Source: Zygaena filipendulae
Taxonomy: Eukaryota; Arthropoda; Insecta; Lepidoptera; Zygaenidae
Direction of reading: 5' to 3'
DNA length: 64,000 bases
Assembly (NCBI GenBank): GCA_907165275.2
Contig: OU015653.1
Location: 4,432,001 to 4,496,000, forward strand
Both the position numbers and the translations under genes were made by a program. Shown here in pieces: positions 51,584 to 63,574 of the stretch. How positions within the stretch are numbered: position 1 is the first letter of the stretch; each line of letters starts with the position of its first letter. The notes under the pieces are model-generated. The model did no database searches. It was not told where the DNA came from and saw only the letters and a program-made list of their open reading frames with translations.

Positions 51584-54500
51584 GTAAGTACCTATATGAT
51601 ATTAAAAATATTAATTTATAGTATCGACTTGCAATGTGTATGACTGTATTTGTGATTAAATAAATGCAAGAGCTCATAACATCATGACTAATCATGAACA
51701 AAGTACAATGAATTTGTTTTTTAATTTCTGAATTAACAAATAGACATAACATGAAAAACATTGCTTTTCTTGATTGTCTAACATAAAACAATTTTTATTT
51801 CATTCTAATTAGCTTATAGAAATAGAAAATATGTAAAAGAAGTATAAAATAAAGTAACAGTAGAGCCAGCACACTTCAAATTTGATTTTTTAATTTTATT
51901 TTAATCAAACACAGTCAGCTATTTTAGTTTATAAAATTTGGTATTCATTAAGTTCTATTAATTCTCAAATTTTGGTTTATTTAAGCCTTCTGAAACATGA
52001 CATGTTGTATCAATTTTAATCACAGATTCATTGGATGTCACTCACAATATAATTTACAAAGAAGATGAAGACCAGAAAAAGTTAAAATGTAATAAACAAA
52101 GCAGAAAAAGAGAAACATGTTTTAGGTTTTTAAGGCAGAAAGACAAAAAAAGATCACAAAGAGCAAAAAAAAGACCATCAAAGGCAGTAGTTGAATCAAG
52201 TGATGAATCAGATGATGAATATCGAAATAAGAGAAGAAAATTAGCAAATGCTGTATTTTTTAAGTCTGAAAAACATAGTTCATCCACTTTAAAAGCTAGA
52301 CTTAACAAAATGTTATGTCCCTCACAAAATCAAGAAAACATTGATCATAATATAAAAAAAATCATTTTGGTGGATGTAAATTCCAAGCACCAGGCCTCAA
52401 ATATTAAAAACAAAGATAAAAATAATGCAGTAACAGATTCTAATCCTATCCCTCCCATTCCTGAAAATGAGGTTACAACACAAAGCAATTCAACAGAAAA
52501 CCCAGTAAATATTGAATCTATTGATTTATGTACTGATGATGAAGTAAAAATTACAACCACTTGTAATGGTGCCAATCAGGAAGCCAAAAATAACGAAGTT
52601 TTACAGGATAATTCAGATGATGACATAGAATTATTAAGACAGTATGCTTTAAAAACAAAAAATACCCAAGCACCTAAATTAACTAAAGAATCTACAACTA
52701 CAGAGATTATGAATAAAAATAAAAACAATCATTTATCAGAAGACGAGGACAGTGATACAATGGAACTAAGGTTAATTTGTCTAAAATCTGCTTGGTTGAA
52801 AAGAGCAATTGAAAAGAAAAAGAAAGAAAAAATGAAAAAGAGACTTTCACGGTCTTCCAATTTGCAAGATGATTTCATGCTTGATGACAGTGAATGTAGT
52901 GCTAAAGATGATGAGGAAAACAACACTGATATAGAATCAGTGGATATGGAAATTGGCTCTGATGGCAATGAAAAATTAGCCTCTAACATAGAAGAAAGGA
53001 TTTCAAAAAAAGATACAGAGATAAAAGAAGAAGGCAATGTAATAAAAAAATCAAAGTCAAACGAATTTGATGAAGATGAAGAAATACTGCGAGCTAAGTT
53101 ATTAATTTCCTTAAGTAAAAATGTTTCTAGTGTAATAAATCCTTTGCAGATGCATAATAATATAGGTAAGAAAAATAACATAGATACGGAAAGTACTAAA
53201 CTGAATTCTTATTTGAAAGCGAAACTTCAGGCTGATAAGAATATACAAGAAAAAAGATTTATCATTGAACTTCGTGAATCAGATTCTGAAGTTGAACCTG
53301 AAGCCACAAAGAATTTAACAAAAATGCATGTGAAATTATCGGAACAAACAGATTTTCAACAAAAACTGGATTTGTTTTTGAAATCAACCAGAATGGAGGT
53401 GGAAAAGAAAAAACTTCCTGATGTGGTTCAACCCAATGTCGTAGCACCAGAAACAGAGAAATTTGTTCCTAAGGTGGTACATTTGTCTTAAAATACAATT
53501 TCAAGTCATTGTTTATTAGAATTTGTCTTATTGACTCTAGGTATGTTATTCTACTCAATTTTCAGGCTCTACATCATTTGCCTAAATCTGAACAAATTGA
53601 ATACAATAATTTAGTGAAAAGAATGGCTGAACTTGAAAAAATTAAGAAAGCTCGTCAGAATGCCTTGAATTTTAGTGGTCAAAATCCTGCACTTATAAAA
53701 GAAACGGTAAAAGTACAAAATAGTTCTATAGAAACTAAATTAGTTGCACAAAATAACTTGGATGAACAAATAGCTATCTCGAGGTAACAATTTATTGATT
53801 GTAATGAGTTAGTAAATATTTTATAGATAAATAAATATAAGTCTAACATTTAACTTTCAGAAAAAAGATTGCTGAAGAATCTGCAGCTGTGTTAAAGTTA
53901 CGGGAAGATGCAACGAAATTATCACAGAAGTATAAAATAGCAGCAACAGAACTTCGTAACATAGCTACAGCCATAACAGCAAATAAAAAACAACAAAGAA
54001 TTGCTCAAATGAGACTATCAAAAATACGAGCACAGCACCAAATGCTCTTAAAGAGGTATAATGTTCTTGATATTAGTACTTACATTGTTTTTGGAATTTC
54101 TCAAGGGGTAGGGACAGTTGATTCCTCGCGGTTTCACCAACGTAAATTTCAGGATTCTCTTGAGAATTCTCAAAAATTTTCTAAGTATAAAAATATGTAG
54201 GTAAATTTTCGAGCTACGAGTGTGGTTTGATCTTGATGCTCCTCCAAACCCTAACTGATTTAAAAACGTTTAACGCCTCAATGTAAGGAAGCACTGATTA
54301 AATTTTGTCATGCTTGTAAAGCATGTAATACAATTAACCAATGGATATAGCACGCGCCCTGGCAAAACATTACGAAACCCGATTACCAAAAAGGAAGAAA
54401 ATCTTGTTTAATAATTGATTACGAAACAACGATAAAAAGTTCCTCTTTCATAAGTAATTACGAAAATTAATTACCAAAACTGACCGAACGATTTTTATGA

Positions 54501-55718
54501 TAAGATTGACTTGAATCGACATCCAAGATTAGCTCCAGATAAGAGAACATTTCAGTGGTCAACGACAAGGACACTAAGTTTTGTGTACGCATTTGCAAAA
54601 GCTTATTTTTAAAGACTATATTTATTTATTTTTATTATATACCTATACATTAGTTATGCATGGGCGTTGATTTAATTGTTATTTGAAGTTTTAATATGGC
54701 GTTCGATATCCAATGGTTATTAATCAAAGCCGAAGTGCGTAAAATTGTTTTAATTTCAGTGGGATTCACAACTCCATTACTGCCACAACGAAACTGCAAG
54801 AAAAAAATAATCGCATTAAAGAGGAATATAAAAATCATCAGATACTTAAATCTGTTAAAGTCAGTGTTGTCAACGATTTGAAAAAAACTGTCACCGGTGC
54901 ATCTGAACCAAAATTATCAGTACAAGTGGATGTTAAAAGTGACAAGAAGACTGTCACGATGCCTAATACTGACAGTCAAATGCACGCTGATTTAAACAAA
55001 GATATTTCAGATACGACTGTGACGTGTATAAAAAGTTTATCCAAATCATTATCAGAGACTAATTTGGATCAAGCTCTAGAAGAAAAAGAGTTAGTTAAAA
55101 CCGGAGGAAATATAAGTGCTGCACTATGTACTGAGAAAAATAAGACTGCAGACGACTACAAATCACCACTCCAGGCTTTGCAATCTGCAACGTGAGTTCC
55201 ACTGTGTTTTATCGATCGATGTTCATGTGCTTCATTTTAACTATGGACAGGTCGGAAAACAAGGTCATGGTTGTAAGGATTATAATGAGGATACTCTAGA
55301 GTGCACATTATTTTTGCTGTATTTAATATTGAGGGTACTCTCAATATCTCCAACCATGCCCCTTTTCCATCCAGTATGTATATCCAATGCAATTGAGCTA
55401 CGATTATATTAATGAACATTTCATACTAGGTGTATTCATAGGAAAACTGGAAAGTGTGCATGTTTCTCTTTTCGATATTGTCAACTATAACTTGGTATGT
55501 GGATGGGCTATTGCGTACACATCGCCGGTGCAGGCGCGATGTAAGTATGCATTCGAACTGTCCACGTGAAGTGGCGCACGTGACCAATTCATATTAAAAT
55601 AATATTTTCCAGTTGGCAAGAAGACCCGAACGCCGTGCTCTGCCCGTACGAATTTAGTGGTTGCTGCAAGGACGCCCACTGCCAATACCTCCATCCAAAG
55701 CATCCATCCTTACAATGA
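51388..55718 (+). CDS. ZFC3H1: ZFC3H1-like zinc finger protein (PAXT complex), six exons
   Basis: Exons 51388-51583, 52026-53473, 53566-53783, 53861-54055, 54760-55191, 55613-55718 sum to 2595 bases, an open frame of 864 residues plus stop, with phases agreeing at every junction. The N-terminus has the acidic REEGEIVDELDELSDISSEE patch (EEGELEDGEISDDD in human ZFC3H1). Exon 2 is a long, low-complexity charged stretch. Exon 3 starts ALHHLPKSEQIEYNNLVKRM, like ALPEEKKIEYRLLKEEI of ZFC3H1. Exons 3-4 predict coiled coil. The C-terminus has a CX7CX4CX3H finger (CPYEFSGCCKDAHCQYLH), the zf-C3H1 type. The human protein links MTR4 to PABPN1 for nuclear RNA decay. This one is less than half that length and stops 8 residues after the finger, so the long helical-repeat half is absent here. 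Family call fairly sure; equivalence of function is inferred. Confidence 0.82.
52026..53473 (+). CDS. ZFC3H1: ZFC3H1-like exon 2 (charged central region)
   Basis: The acceptor TTTTAATCACAG restores the frame (NDSLDVTHNI). Lys/Asp/Glu/Ser-rich with many short acidic blocks (SSDESDDEY, LSEDEDSDT, EFDEDEEILRAKLLISLS) and basic runs (KKKKEKMKKR). Two in-phase donors are possible at the end; AAG|GTGGTA is the better. Confidence 0.85.
53566..53783 (+). CDS. ZFC3H1: ZFC3H1-like exon 3
   Basis: The acceptor CAATTTTCAG is followed by ALHHLPKSEQIEYNNLVKRM, the most conserved ZFC3H1 segment in the gene. It ends GAG|GTAACA in phase 2. Confidence 0.88.
53861..54055 (+). CDS. ZFC3H1: ZFC3H1-like exon 4 (coiled coil)
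   Basis: Reads KKIAEESAAVLKLREDATKL, then KKQQRIAQMRLSKIRAQHQM: heptad-like, a probable coiled coil. The donor GAG|GTATAA leaves phase 2. Confidence 0.85.
54760..55191 (+). CDS. ZFC3H1: ZFC3H1-like exon 5
   Basis: The acceptor TAATTTCAG restores the frame (SGIHNSITATTKLQEKNNRI). The helix continues, then a Ser/Thr/Lys-rich linker ends SPLQALQSA. The donor CAAC|GTGAGT leaves phase 2. Confidence 0.82.
55613..55718 (+). CDS. ZFC3H1: ZFC3H1-like exon 6 (zinc finger, stop)
   Basis: The acceptor TATTTTCCAG is followed by TWQEDPNAVLCPYEF. The finger spacing is CX7CX4CX3H. The frame ends KHPSLQ then TGA. Confidence 0.85.
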
Positions 55719-57332
55719 CACTCCACATTCACATTTTACATACACGCATACTTATCCACTCTACAAAACGCATACAAGTCATTCCTATGTATCTTATCAC
55801 CGTCATGCCCCATCCCGATTTCTTCTACTGATGGATTCTGCAGAGAAGTGTAAAGTATATTTTAAAGCATTTTAATTTATTTTATGTATATAAATAACCG
55901 TACATTAATATGAAATAATGTTTAACTTAGTATTGAATTTTTCTTTAGACAGCAACAGTATATTTTAATCGCATTTAAAATATACCTACTGAGGTGGTTA
56001 ATGTCATCTTCTATGTTCGTGCATCATGAGCTTGGGCTTAGTGGATACTGTAGTTAATAAAGTTAAACGTTACTTTCATGGCTTTGTTTACGAATTTAAT
56101 TTTTTTTGTAGAATATTTTTCGAAAGTATGGACAGTATTTTTCCTATTTTTTATGCTGGCCACATTTTTATCGCTCATTTTATTGCAGATGTTTTAATGA
56201 GGATGACGTCAATATGCGAAATGAGAAAAGTATTTTTTTATTATATAAATTGAAACTACTTAATGATGACGATTAATTAATTTAATTTTGCACTTTAGAT
56301 CTACTTACATTGTCACATTTCGAACTTCACAATTCTACTAATTAACTTTATATTTTTTAACTTCAGCTGACATCATACTCGGGCTGGTAAAATTAACGTT
56401 TATTTTTAACTTTGTTTCCATGATTAAGTAAAACAATTTTACAAATTCCCCTGAAAAGTATCCAATGGTTTGCGTTTCCGACAAGTCATAATTCCAACCT
56501 CAAATTAGTCAACTTACAAAAAGTACAAATAAAACTACATTTACTGAGTGATTCATCAAACCGCTGGGTGTAGAGTCTTTCCCAAGGCTTTCCCAAGCGC
56601 TAAAAAAAGGGTTTTTGGATTTTTTTTACCTTACAGTTTAAATTATTAACTATACTTTTAACCGAGTCAGCAGGACTGTCTTTATTTATGCAGGGACTAT
56701 GGGGACAGAGTTAAAAACTTTTTGATTAAGTAATTTGGTCGATAAAATTTAATGCATGGGATCAGGCTGTACCATTACCCTAGGGTCGTACAATACCCTA
56801 TCTTACCATGGGCTTGTCCTCTACGTGCTCAGGTTTAAAGACGCGACCTTCGCCGCCCATTAGTTTGCTACATCTGCAGCACGGTACTTCAGGGGATTTT
56901 CGCTGTCGAATAGTAATGTACCTTAATAGTTAATACTATGTGATTGTAGTTGAAATTGCAATGATAATGGCCATACCTAACTATAAAAACAAGCTCAGGT
57001 AAGTTTACTACCGTTATCATTGTCAACTACATTAAAAGTTTTTGTCGTCATCTATAATCCTCTGTCGTGCCATGCTGTCAGTGGGCACGTGCACTTTATG
57101 GCCGCCTTCCACTGCGAGGGGAATGGACTGCGTGCTGATTCTGATGAACTCGTAGAAGTGCTCCACTTTTTATGAGTGGAGCGGCCCGAACGAGCCACGT
57201 TTTCTGCTTAGCTCGCTCCGCAAATAGAAGGCGAACCCAGTTTTCTGTGAAACTCTTTCTTCGTGGAAGACAAATCTTTCACCGTTCCGCTCAGCCATTT
57301 TTTGTTTCCTTTCGCTGTGGAAGGCGGGCATC
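55719..57332. other. Region downstream of ZFC3H1-like gene
   Basis: Contains the 3' UTR of the plus-strand gene; I find no clear AATAAA close by. An inverted pair TGTAGTTGAAATTG / ATTGTCAACTACA lies at 56945-57030. No further gene seen. Confidence 0.45.
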
Positions 57333-57589
57333 AGAGCCTGTCCACATGGCACATTGCGGCGCCTCGCCGCATAGATTTAAACGCAACAGAAAAATCGCAT
57401 ATCCTTTTTACCACTAACAACAGATTGGTGCGTTCGATGGTATCACAATTCACAACACGTACTTCCCTCTACGCCTCGTCTTGTTTGCAAATCCGTGGTG
57501 CGTAAGGCGCGGCTCCGAAACGCACCGTGTGACATTCCATAAGTAGTAAGCCGCAGCGGCACCGCTTGAGCACTGTGTGGACAGGCTCT
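57333..57589. mobile_element. MITE with 14-bp inverted ends
   Basis: AGAGCCTGTCCACA and TGTGGACAGGCTCT enclose 257 bp, relatively GC-rich near both ends. No clear target duplication. Confidence 0.65.
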
Positions 57590-60433
57590 TATATTTCAGA
57601 AATCCCAGAAGTATCGTTAAGTCGTCTTACACATCTCGAAGGCAGTTCTGATGGACTAATAAATGTGAGATAAATTTTAGTTGGCGCTGGATCTTGGACT
57701 TCGCTCTCCTGTTTTCAAGCCGTCGCACCCTCGCCACAGTGGTAAGTTGCGAGTAGGTACATATAGGTAAAGATAGTGACTTTATACTTCTTTGTGCTCA
57801 TAACTCTTGTGCGTCGTGACTCGTGCGATTGGACACGGAATGGACTTCTTGCATCGCTGCAGTGTTAATGGTAAACAATGTGGTACGCAAAAAAATAGCT
57901 ATATCTAAATAAGCTCTTATATTTATTATTTGGTTGTAATAAAATTGAGATTACTCTGTAAAAAGTTACTTCGTATGAATAAATACAATTTATATTAATT
58001 AAATGGTTGTTTTTAATTATAGATTAATATCCCAAATTTTTATTCAGTAGGTAGGCAGTTACCCAAATTGAATTTTCGATTAGAAAGTCTAGATAGAAGC
58101 AATGATATTATAAGTTAGGTATTAAATCATTGGATAGAAGTAATAACACAATGAGTTTTACAAATAGACGTTTTATTCAGACATTGTAAAGAAAAATACA
58201 AAGTAAAATACCTTTTCTTTCACACAGGAATTACACTTAGATAAAAATACGTATAATTTGAATAACATTCTGATATAATTAAATATTTTGTTATAAAATA
58301 TAATTATTATGCATTACTGGGTTTGAACAACTGGTGAAAGGTATAAATTATCTTATGTATATTTTTATGACTCATGGAATGTCATGGTCTATAAGACGTA
58401 TTCGTGTGGTGCCCCTGTCTAAATACAGTGAATTTAGTTTTAAAAGTTATTTACACTATTTCGATAATATGAAAAACAGTGGATTAATTAATTGTATGGT
58501 TGCATTGTGGGCAAAGTGAAAATAAATAAAATCGGTATGCTTAATTTGAAATTACGCTAATAAATAAAATCGTCACAAAAAGTAGTCGTTTAATTAAATA
58601 TAATATATTCGACAAAAATGCTTTAATATAAAGATTTATTAAAAAAATATAAGTAGGTATGTAATACAAATGAAAAATATTTCTTTTGTATAAATTTTAC
58701 ACATTAATATTAACTTTTATAGTAGGTATTGTATAATAATAATTTATAAAATTCATAAGACTTTATTGATGTTATTGAAAGCTTTAATATTTCATTGATT
58801 AAAGTAGTTGATTCTGTATACTTTACCTACGTAGGTAGGTACTTGTAATGCCTAACAGTAAACTTTAAAAGTGCAAAAAATCGCATGACTCTATAAAGTA
58901 GATAATATAAGTTTCTTAAATTTCATTGGTTTAAATAAGTAGTTTGTGGTTTAAATGTAGACGATTGTTATATATCTACCTACAGTTAGGTACACACGAA
59001 ACTATAGGAAGGGGAGGTAACAGAATAATATCTGATAGAACAGTGACAATAATCTCCTTACGCATATCACAAAGATCACATAATTGTACAGTACGTTACA
59101 TTCAAAATCTAACTCGATAGTTTACAACCTCAGAAAGTAGGTATTATATGAGTATACCTATATAGATAGTTATTATAATTTCATTAATGGAATATTCGTT
59201 ATGGCAATTTGCAGGTACAATGGTATCTGATAGGAAGGTATATACATATTACATAGGTAGTAAAAATATTATACATACCTACATTAGGCATATAAAATAT
59301 TATTAGGTAGGTATAACTAAGTATCTACTAAATCACTCGAACAGTATGTTGCAAGAAAATATTTATTATGAAAGTGTAAAAACTTGCAAATAATGTGATG
59401 TTACGGATGCAGAGAACTTTTTATTTGGTCTTTCAGGTAAAAATCTTATACCTACTTATTGAAAAAATTGTTGTGGTAATGTGGTAATGGCTCACGCGTG
59501 TTGCACAGTGAACGAAAAGAACCATGGACACAGTCCAAAGAGATAAGGTAAACTTTTATTGTACCGTCAGCATCAGAAATATGTCATCACTTTTTACAGT
59601 CAGACATTAAGTACCTAATGAACTTCAGCGACTCAAATCACGCACAAAAATGTTTACATAATTTGGATATGAACTGTAGATACATACGATATACCTAAGT
59701 AGGTACGCATAATTTAAACTCCTTATTATATTGTGAGTTCGATTCACCTTTGGAGGTACCTATAACTGCATAGGTAGGTATGGGTAAGTTAACGGTATGA
59801 CAAGATTCGCGTTGTGTCCATTGATTTACATAGGTACCTATTATAAAAAAATAATAGATAGGTACCTATATCAATGGTTGTGTTGGTTAAGGGATCTCGC
59901 ACTTAGCGCTAGTACATTTACTAGGGCTAAGTGCTAGATCCCATGGTTCTTTGTTCAACGATCTCCCCAACCGAAAATTATAAAACAAAAATTGGTAAAA
60001 TAGATAATGATTATATATTATCGTATTCAAGCGCCAGGTGCCAACACCCATTTTTAAATAAGTATACAAGTTCTTAAATTACATAGGTAATAGATAAGAA
60101 ATTCACAATATTTATAATTATTTGTTAATTTTAATGGTAGTTAGAGTAGGATATAATATCTACAATGATCTACATGGTAGGTACCTGCATAGTAGTCAGA
60201 GATTCATGACCGATTCAAATCAAAGTGGCTTGCTCAGCTGCACTGATAGGAATGACCGAACTATTTTATATTTTGTGAACGAAATAGCTGGGTAGGGTGA
60301 GTTACATTTACGTTAATAGATAAATTTTACTATTCCATTTACGCAAAGGACGTTTATGAATCCAAACCAATCCGATAGATAGAGATAGATTATGTGTGTT
60401 GTAAAGATAGAATAGGTCAGGTTGATTTGGTGC
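57590..60433. other. AT-rich intergenic stretch upstream of Syt12 3' end
   Basis: Very AT-rich with many TAGGTA words. It should contain the Syt12 3' UTR, but no clear poly(A) signal close to the stop was noted. No exon recognised. Confidence 0.45.
59890..59941. repeat. Imperfect inverted repeat
   Basis: GGGATCTCGCACTTAGCGCTAG and CTAGGGCTAAGTGCTAGATCCC-type arms of 22 bases round an 8-base loop. Confidence 0.65.
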
Positions 60434-60580
60434 CTATCTGAGTGTATGCCACATAGCGACGGCCTTGCGCGTCTCGCTGGACATCTGCGCCCAGTGGCGG
60501 CCCTCGGCGGCGGGCTCGGCGGCGCCCACGCAGCACCAGCCCACCACCAGCCCGTTGCCCCCGCCGGTCACCACACACAC
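60434..60580 (-). CDS. Syt12: Syt12-like last exon
   Basis: Reads VCVVTGGGNGLVVGWCCVG, then GRHWAQMSSETRKAVAMW and HTLR with TAG. The W-H-T/x-L end is the C-terminal signature of synaptotagmin C2B domains. Confidence 0.9.
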   Translation of the reverse strand: MCVVTGGGNGLVVGWCCVGAAEPAAEGRHWAQMSSETRKAVAMWHTLR

Positions 60581-63450
60581 CTGGAAACGTGGCCAAATTA
60601 TCAAGGCCTTTACAGGTCAAGAATCAGTGCCATCCTTACTATCTACACATACATATACATTCTACACTTATATTATAAAGAGGAAAGATTTGTATTTTTG
60701 TATGTTTGTAACGAATAAACTCAAAAACTACTGGACTGATTTTAAAAATTCTCTCACTCGTACGAAGCTACGGTAGTCCTGAGTTATATAGGGTACTTTA
60801 TATCCCGAAGTTCCCACGGTAGTTAGCTAGTTATACAATAGAGTTATTTGTTTGTTAAGCTTTCACGCATTAACTAGTCAACCGATCATCATGAAACGTA
60901 TACTTAGATATCTTCAAGGGTACCTACAGAGAACGACATAGGGTACTTTTATGCCGGAATCCCTGCGGGAACTCCGAAATTATTGCGAGTGAAGGATCAG
61001 GTGGGTTAATAAACTATAGAATCGATTTAAAGACTTGTTTTACTCGTCATCTCTATAAAAAAACCACCCATAAATAGGTGAAATCTAAACTCATGTAGGT
61101 AAACGTTTGTTAACCTCAATGGAAGCTTCTTGTAGATTGGCCGACTGCAGACTGAAAGAGAGCGCCTCGTTCCAGACAGGATTGTTTATCTCTTTCCTGT
61201 TGGTCTTCTTCTTTTTAACACGTTTTCCTTTCACCAGTAAATACACTTTGACGTACACATCTGGAAAACGAAAAAGCTGTGCTTACCCATCTGAGCGGAA
61301 ATGACAAAAATTTTTGCGGTTTCCTCTCTTAAGGTAGGTACAGGCGCGTGCCTAACCCTTAATTGGGGGAGTTCACCAAGTAAATTATTACTGAGGCTTT
61401 GGAAAATTAATAGGTAGGTAGATACATTACCTATCTTTTATATTCTTTCATGAAACTTTTTATAAACCTAACTCTACAGTAGGTATAGATACTCTCGGCA
61501 CTGAGCTTTCCAAATCAAATCATGAACTCCATAGTTTGCGAATTGATTTTAAATGGCTTGCCTTGGTCGTCACGTACCTAACTACGCTATAGAGGTGTCA
61601 GCGCAGTTTTAATTTCAAAGCGCGGAGCAATAACTAAAACAGCGAATCGAGTACGAAAAAACGCAGTTTCATAGCTCTTTATGGACTTTTGCAAATAACG
61701 GTGTCGGTACCTACTTGGAGAATAGTTGAAGGTTTGTCGTTTGCTTGATGATCTTTTAGTAAAGCTCTACGACACTATGTGATGTAATCTGACTGACCTA
61801 GAGCATCCTTCCCCTCCTGCGGGGGCAGCAGGTTGCGTGCCTTCAGCACTACGACAGTGAGGCGCTCAGCTGATGGCAGGTAGGAGAGAGACAGCAGCAG
61901 TTCCTGCAGCTCCTCCGGCGGGCGCTTCTCCCGCGACAACTCCGCCCACACCTCCGCGCCGCCCGCCACTTCCACGCGCGATAACGGCACCTTCGCCGAT
62001 CCCATCACTTCGTTGCGAGAAAATCTGACCAGAAATTTTATTATACAGACAAAGTAGTGAACAGACCGGACACCGCCCATCATGTCAGATTGTGGCTTCC
62101 GTCTTATGAACAGGGGCACACCAGAGGGGCTATTATGTAACTTTTGTTTCTATCATTTTTCGGTTACAATCAAAAACATGACGGTTTTGCGATTACAAAT
62201 TTTTTGACAAATTTTCCAAAAAAATATCAAAGTGGTTCACTCAAAAGTCAAGATCAAAGAGGCGCTTCATTGATTTCGCACATGGGCGCTGACCGTGGTG
62301 GGCGCGGCGCTCACACACCTGTCGTAATCGAACACCTGCAGGAGCAGCGTCTTGTCGCCGAGCTCGTCGTGCGACACGGGGAACTTGAAGTGCTGGTCGA
62401 AGAACGGATTCGCCTCGTTGCGGTGCACGGGCGTCTGTCGCACGCGCGTGTCCACCTCGGGCAGCAGGCTCACGCGCACGTACGGGTCGTTGAACCCGCC
62501 CGCCTCGTAGCCCGCCAGGTCGTGAGCTGGCGGTGCGATAGCCGGCGAAACGCAAAAAAAGCCCGACAGTGAAAAGTTGTTTGATAGAAAGAAACAAAAA
62601 TTTATTGGTCCCTAAGGTACCTTTATATAAATAAAAATGAATCGCCGAAATCGGAAATGTACCTATGTGATAGTATAACTTCCTAACTGCACCAAATTTG
62701 ATAAGTAGATAATTCTTTTTTTCGTATTCGTTATTGTCAGGACAAGGTTTCTATAAAAGAATTAGTAAATAAATAAATAAATTGCGAAACTCACGCGGGT
62801 GAATCTCCGAAACGGTTGGACCGATTTTGACGGGACTTTCACTGCTAATGCTGCTGCTGCTGTTATAAGGAGTAAACTAGGCTACTTTGGAGTTCTTGCG
62901 GGATTTCCTAGCCTCATGCGGGCGAAATCGAGAAACAGGTAGTTTGTAAATATATTATAAAATAGTAAATATATTAATACGAGCTGTTCCCTGCGGTTTC
63001 ACCCGCTTCAATTTTGGAGTTCTTGCAAGAACTCCGGGATAAAAAGTACTTACTCTATGCCCTTTTTTGTTAACCTGACAACGTGTATCTAAGCAAAATT
63101 TCATGACGATCGGTTGAATAGTTGTGACTTGAAAGTATAACAAACAAATGAACATTCAAATTCAAATTATAGACACATTCAAATTTATAATAGTAAAGAT
63201 TAAAGGTGATCGCTCACCTTCAATAAGATGCACTTCCAAATCGGATCTGTCGAAGTCATACTTCAAGCGTAGGTGTAACCTTCCGAGCGAGGGGCCTGTG
63301 CCTTCCATCTTGATGACCAGCGGAGCCTCGCGCTTGGTATAAAGGTCGGGCTGGAGGGCCCCCAGCGCACTGATGGTGGCCCCGGCGCCCGGACTCAGGG
63401 GGCCCACGCCACTGCTGCTCTCCACCAGGGAGTTGCTGCGGTCGATCCGT
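60434..63450 (-). CDS. Syt12: Synaptotagmin 12-like, last five coding exons (5' part outside window)
   Basis: Exons 63450-63218, 62526-62319, 62024-61798, 61260-61115, 60580-60434 join in phase to 320 codons. They cover a linker (SNSLVESSSGVG), the C2A domain (GRLHLRLKYDFDRSDLEV, NDPYVRVSLLPE, FDYDRFSRNEVMG), the C2B domain (LLLSLSYLPSAERLTVVVLK, DVYVKVYLLVKGKRVKKKKT, NPVWNEALSFSL) and the usual WHTL terminus. The C2B start and the HWAQM...AMWHTLR end fit Syt12 better than Syt1. C2A keeps part of the Ca-binding acid set; C2B loop 3 reads VTGGGNGLVVG with no Asp, so C2B should not bind calcium. The missing part (N-terminus and transmembrane segment) must lie above 63450, beyond the window. Synaptotagmins act in vesicle traffic and exocytosis. 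Confidence 0.88.
60655..61002 (+). mobile_element. Two Helitron-like copies in a row
   Basis: First copy 60655-60830 (ATATTATAAAGAGGAAAGAT start, TTAGCTAG|T end), second 60831-61002 (AAGCTTTCACGCATTAACTA, eroded end). Between the last two Syt12-like exons. Confidence 0.55.
61115..61260 (-). CDS. Syt12: Syt12-like exon (C2B polybasic strand)
   Basis: The acceptor GTTTTCCAG is followed by DVYVKVYLLVKGKRVKKKKT, the C2B polybasic strand, then INNPVWNEALSFSLQ. The donor GAG|GTTAAC is weaker than average. Confidence 0.9.
61798..62024 (-). CDS. Syt12: Syt12-like exon (end of C2A, start of C2B)
   Basis: Reads RFSRNEVMGSAKVPLSRV, then ELLLSLSYLPSAERLTVVV and ARNLLPPQEGKDAL. The donor CTAG|GTCAGT leaves phase 1. 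Confidence 0.9.
62128..62180 (+). repeat. Short dispersed repeat, copy 2
   Basis: Matches 30153-30205 over about 50 bases. It lies in the Syt12-like intron between 62024 and 62319. Confidence 0.6.
62319..62526 (-). CDS. Syt12: Syt12-like exon (C2A core)
   Basis: Reads AHDLAGYEAGGFNDPYVRVS, then HRNEANPFFDQHFKF and LLLQVFDYD. The acceptor GCACCGCCAG and the donor ACAG|GTGTGT fit both phases. The first loop-1 Asp of Syt1 is replaced by Gly. Confidence 0.88.
62622..62943 (+). mobile_element. Helitron-like repeat
   Basis: TATATAAATAAAAATGAATC start as in the 30539 copy, AACTCACGCGGGTGAATCTC inside, eroded end near 62943. Contains a short GCT repeat at 62850. In the Syt12-like intron. Confidence 0.55.
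62981..63200 (-). mobile_element. Helitron-like repeat
   Basis: GAGCTGTTCCCTGCGGTTTC with ACCCGC, GACAACGTGTATCTAAGC inside, ATAATAGTAAAGAT start; its edge is 18 bases from a Syt12-like exon. Confidence 0.6.
63218..63450 (-). CDS. Syt12: Syt12-like exon (linker and start of C2A)
   Basis: The acceptor TTTTAG is followed by RIDRSNSLVESSSGV, then LGRLHLRLKYDFDRSDLEV. The donor GAAG|GTGAGC leaves phase 1. Confidence 0.88.
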
Positions 63451-63574
63451 CTAAAATCAGTTCAAAATTTTATTCTAATCAGATGTTTTTAATAACAATA
63501 AAAAAAATAACAACACAGATCCCACACTAAGCTATACCTAAACTTGTGTTATAGAAATCAAGCAAACGTGGATT

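Noticed and set aside
52054..53181. Several Ser/Phe-rich minus-strand frames of 76-150 residues
   Set aside because: They are mirror images of the Lys/Glu-rich exon 2 of the ZFC3H1-like gene on the plus strand.
57170..57505. Small open frames of 60-81 residues on both strands
   Set aside because: They overlap a MITE with inverted ends and match no protein family.
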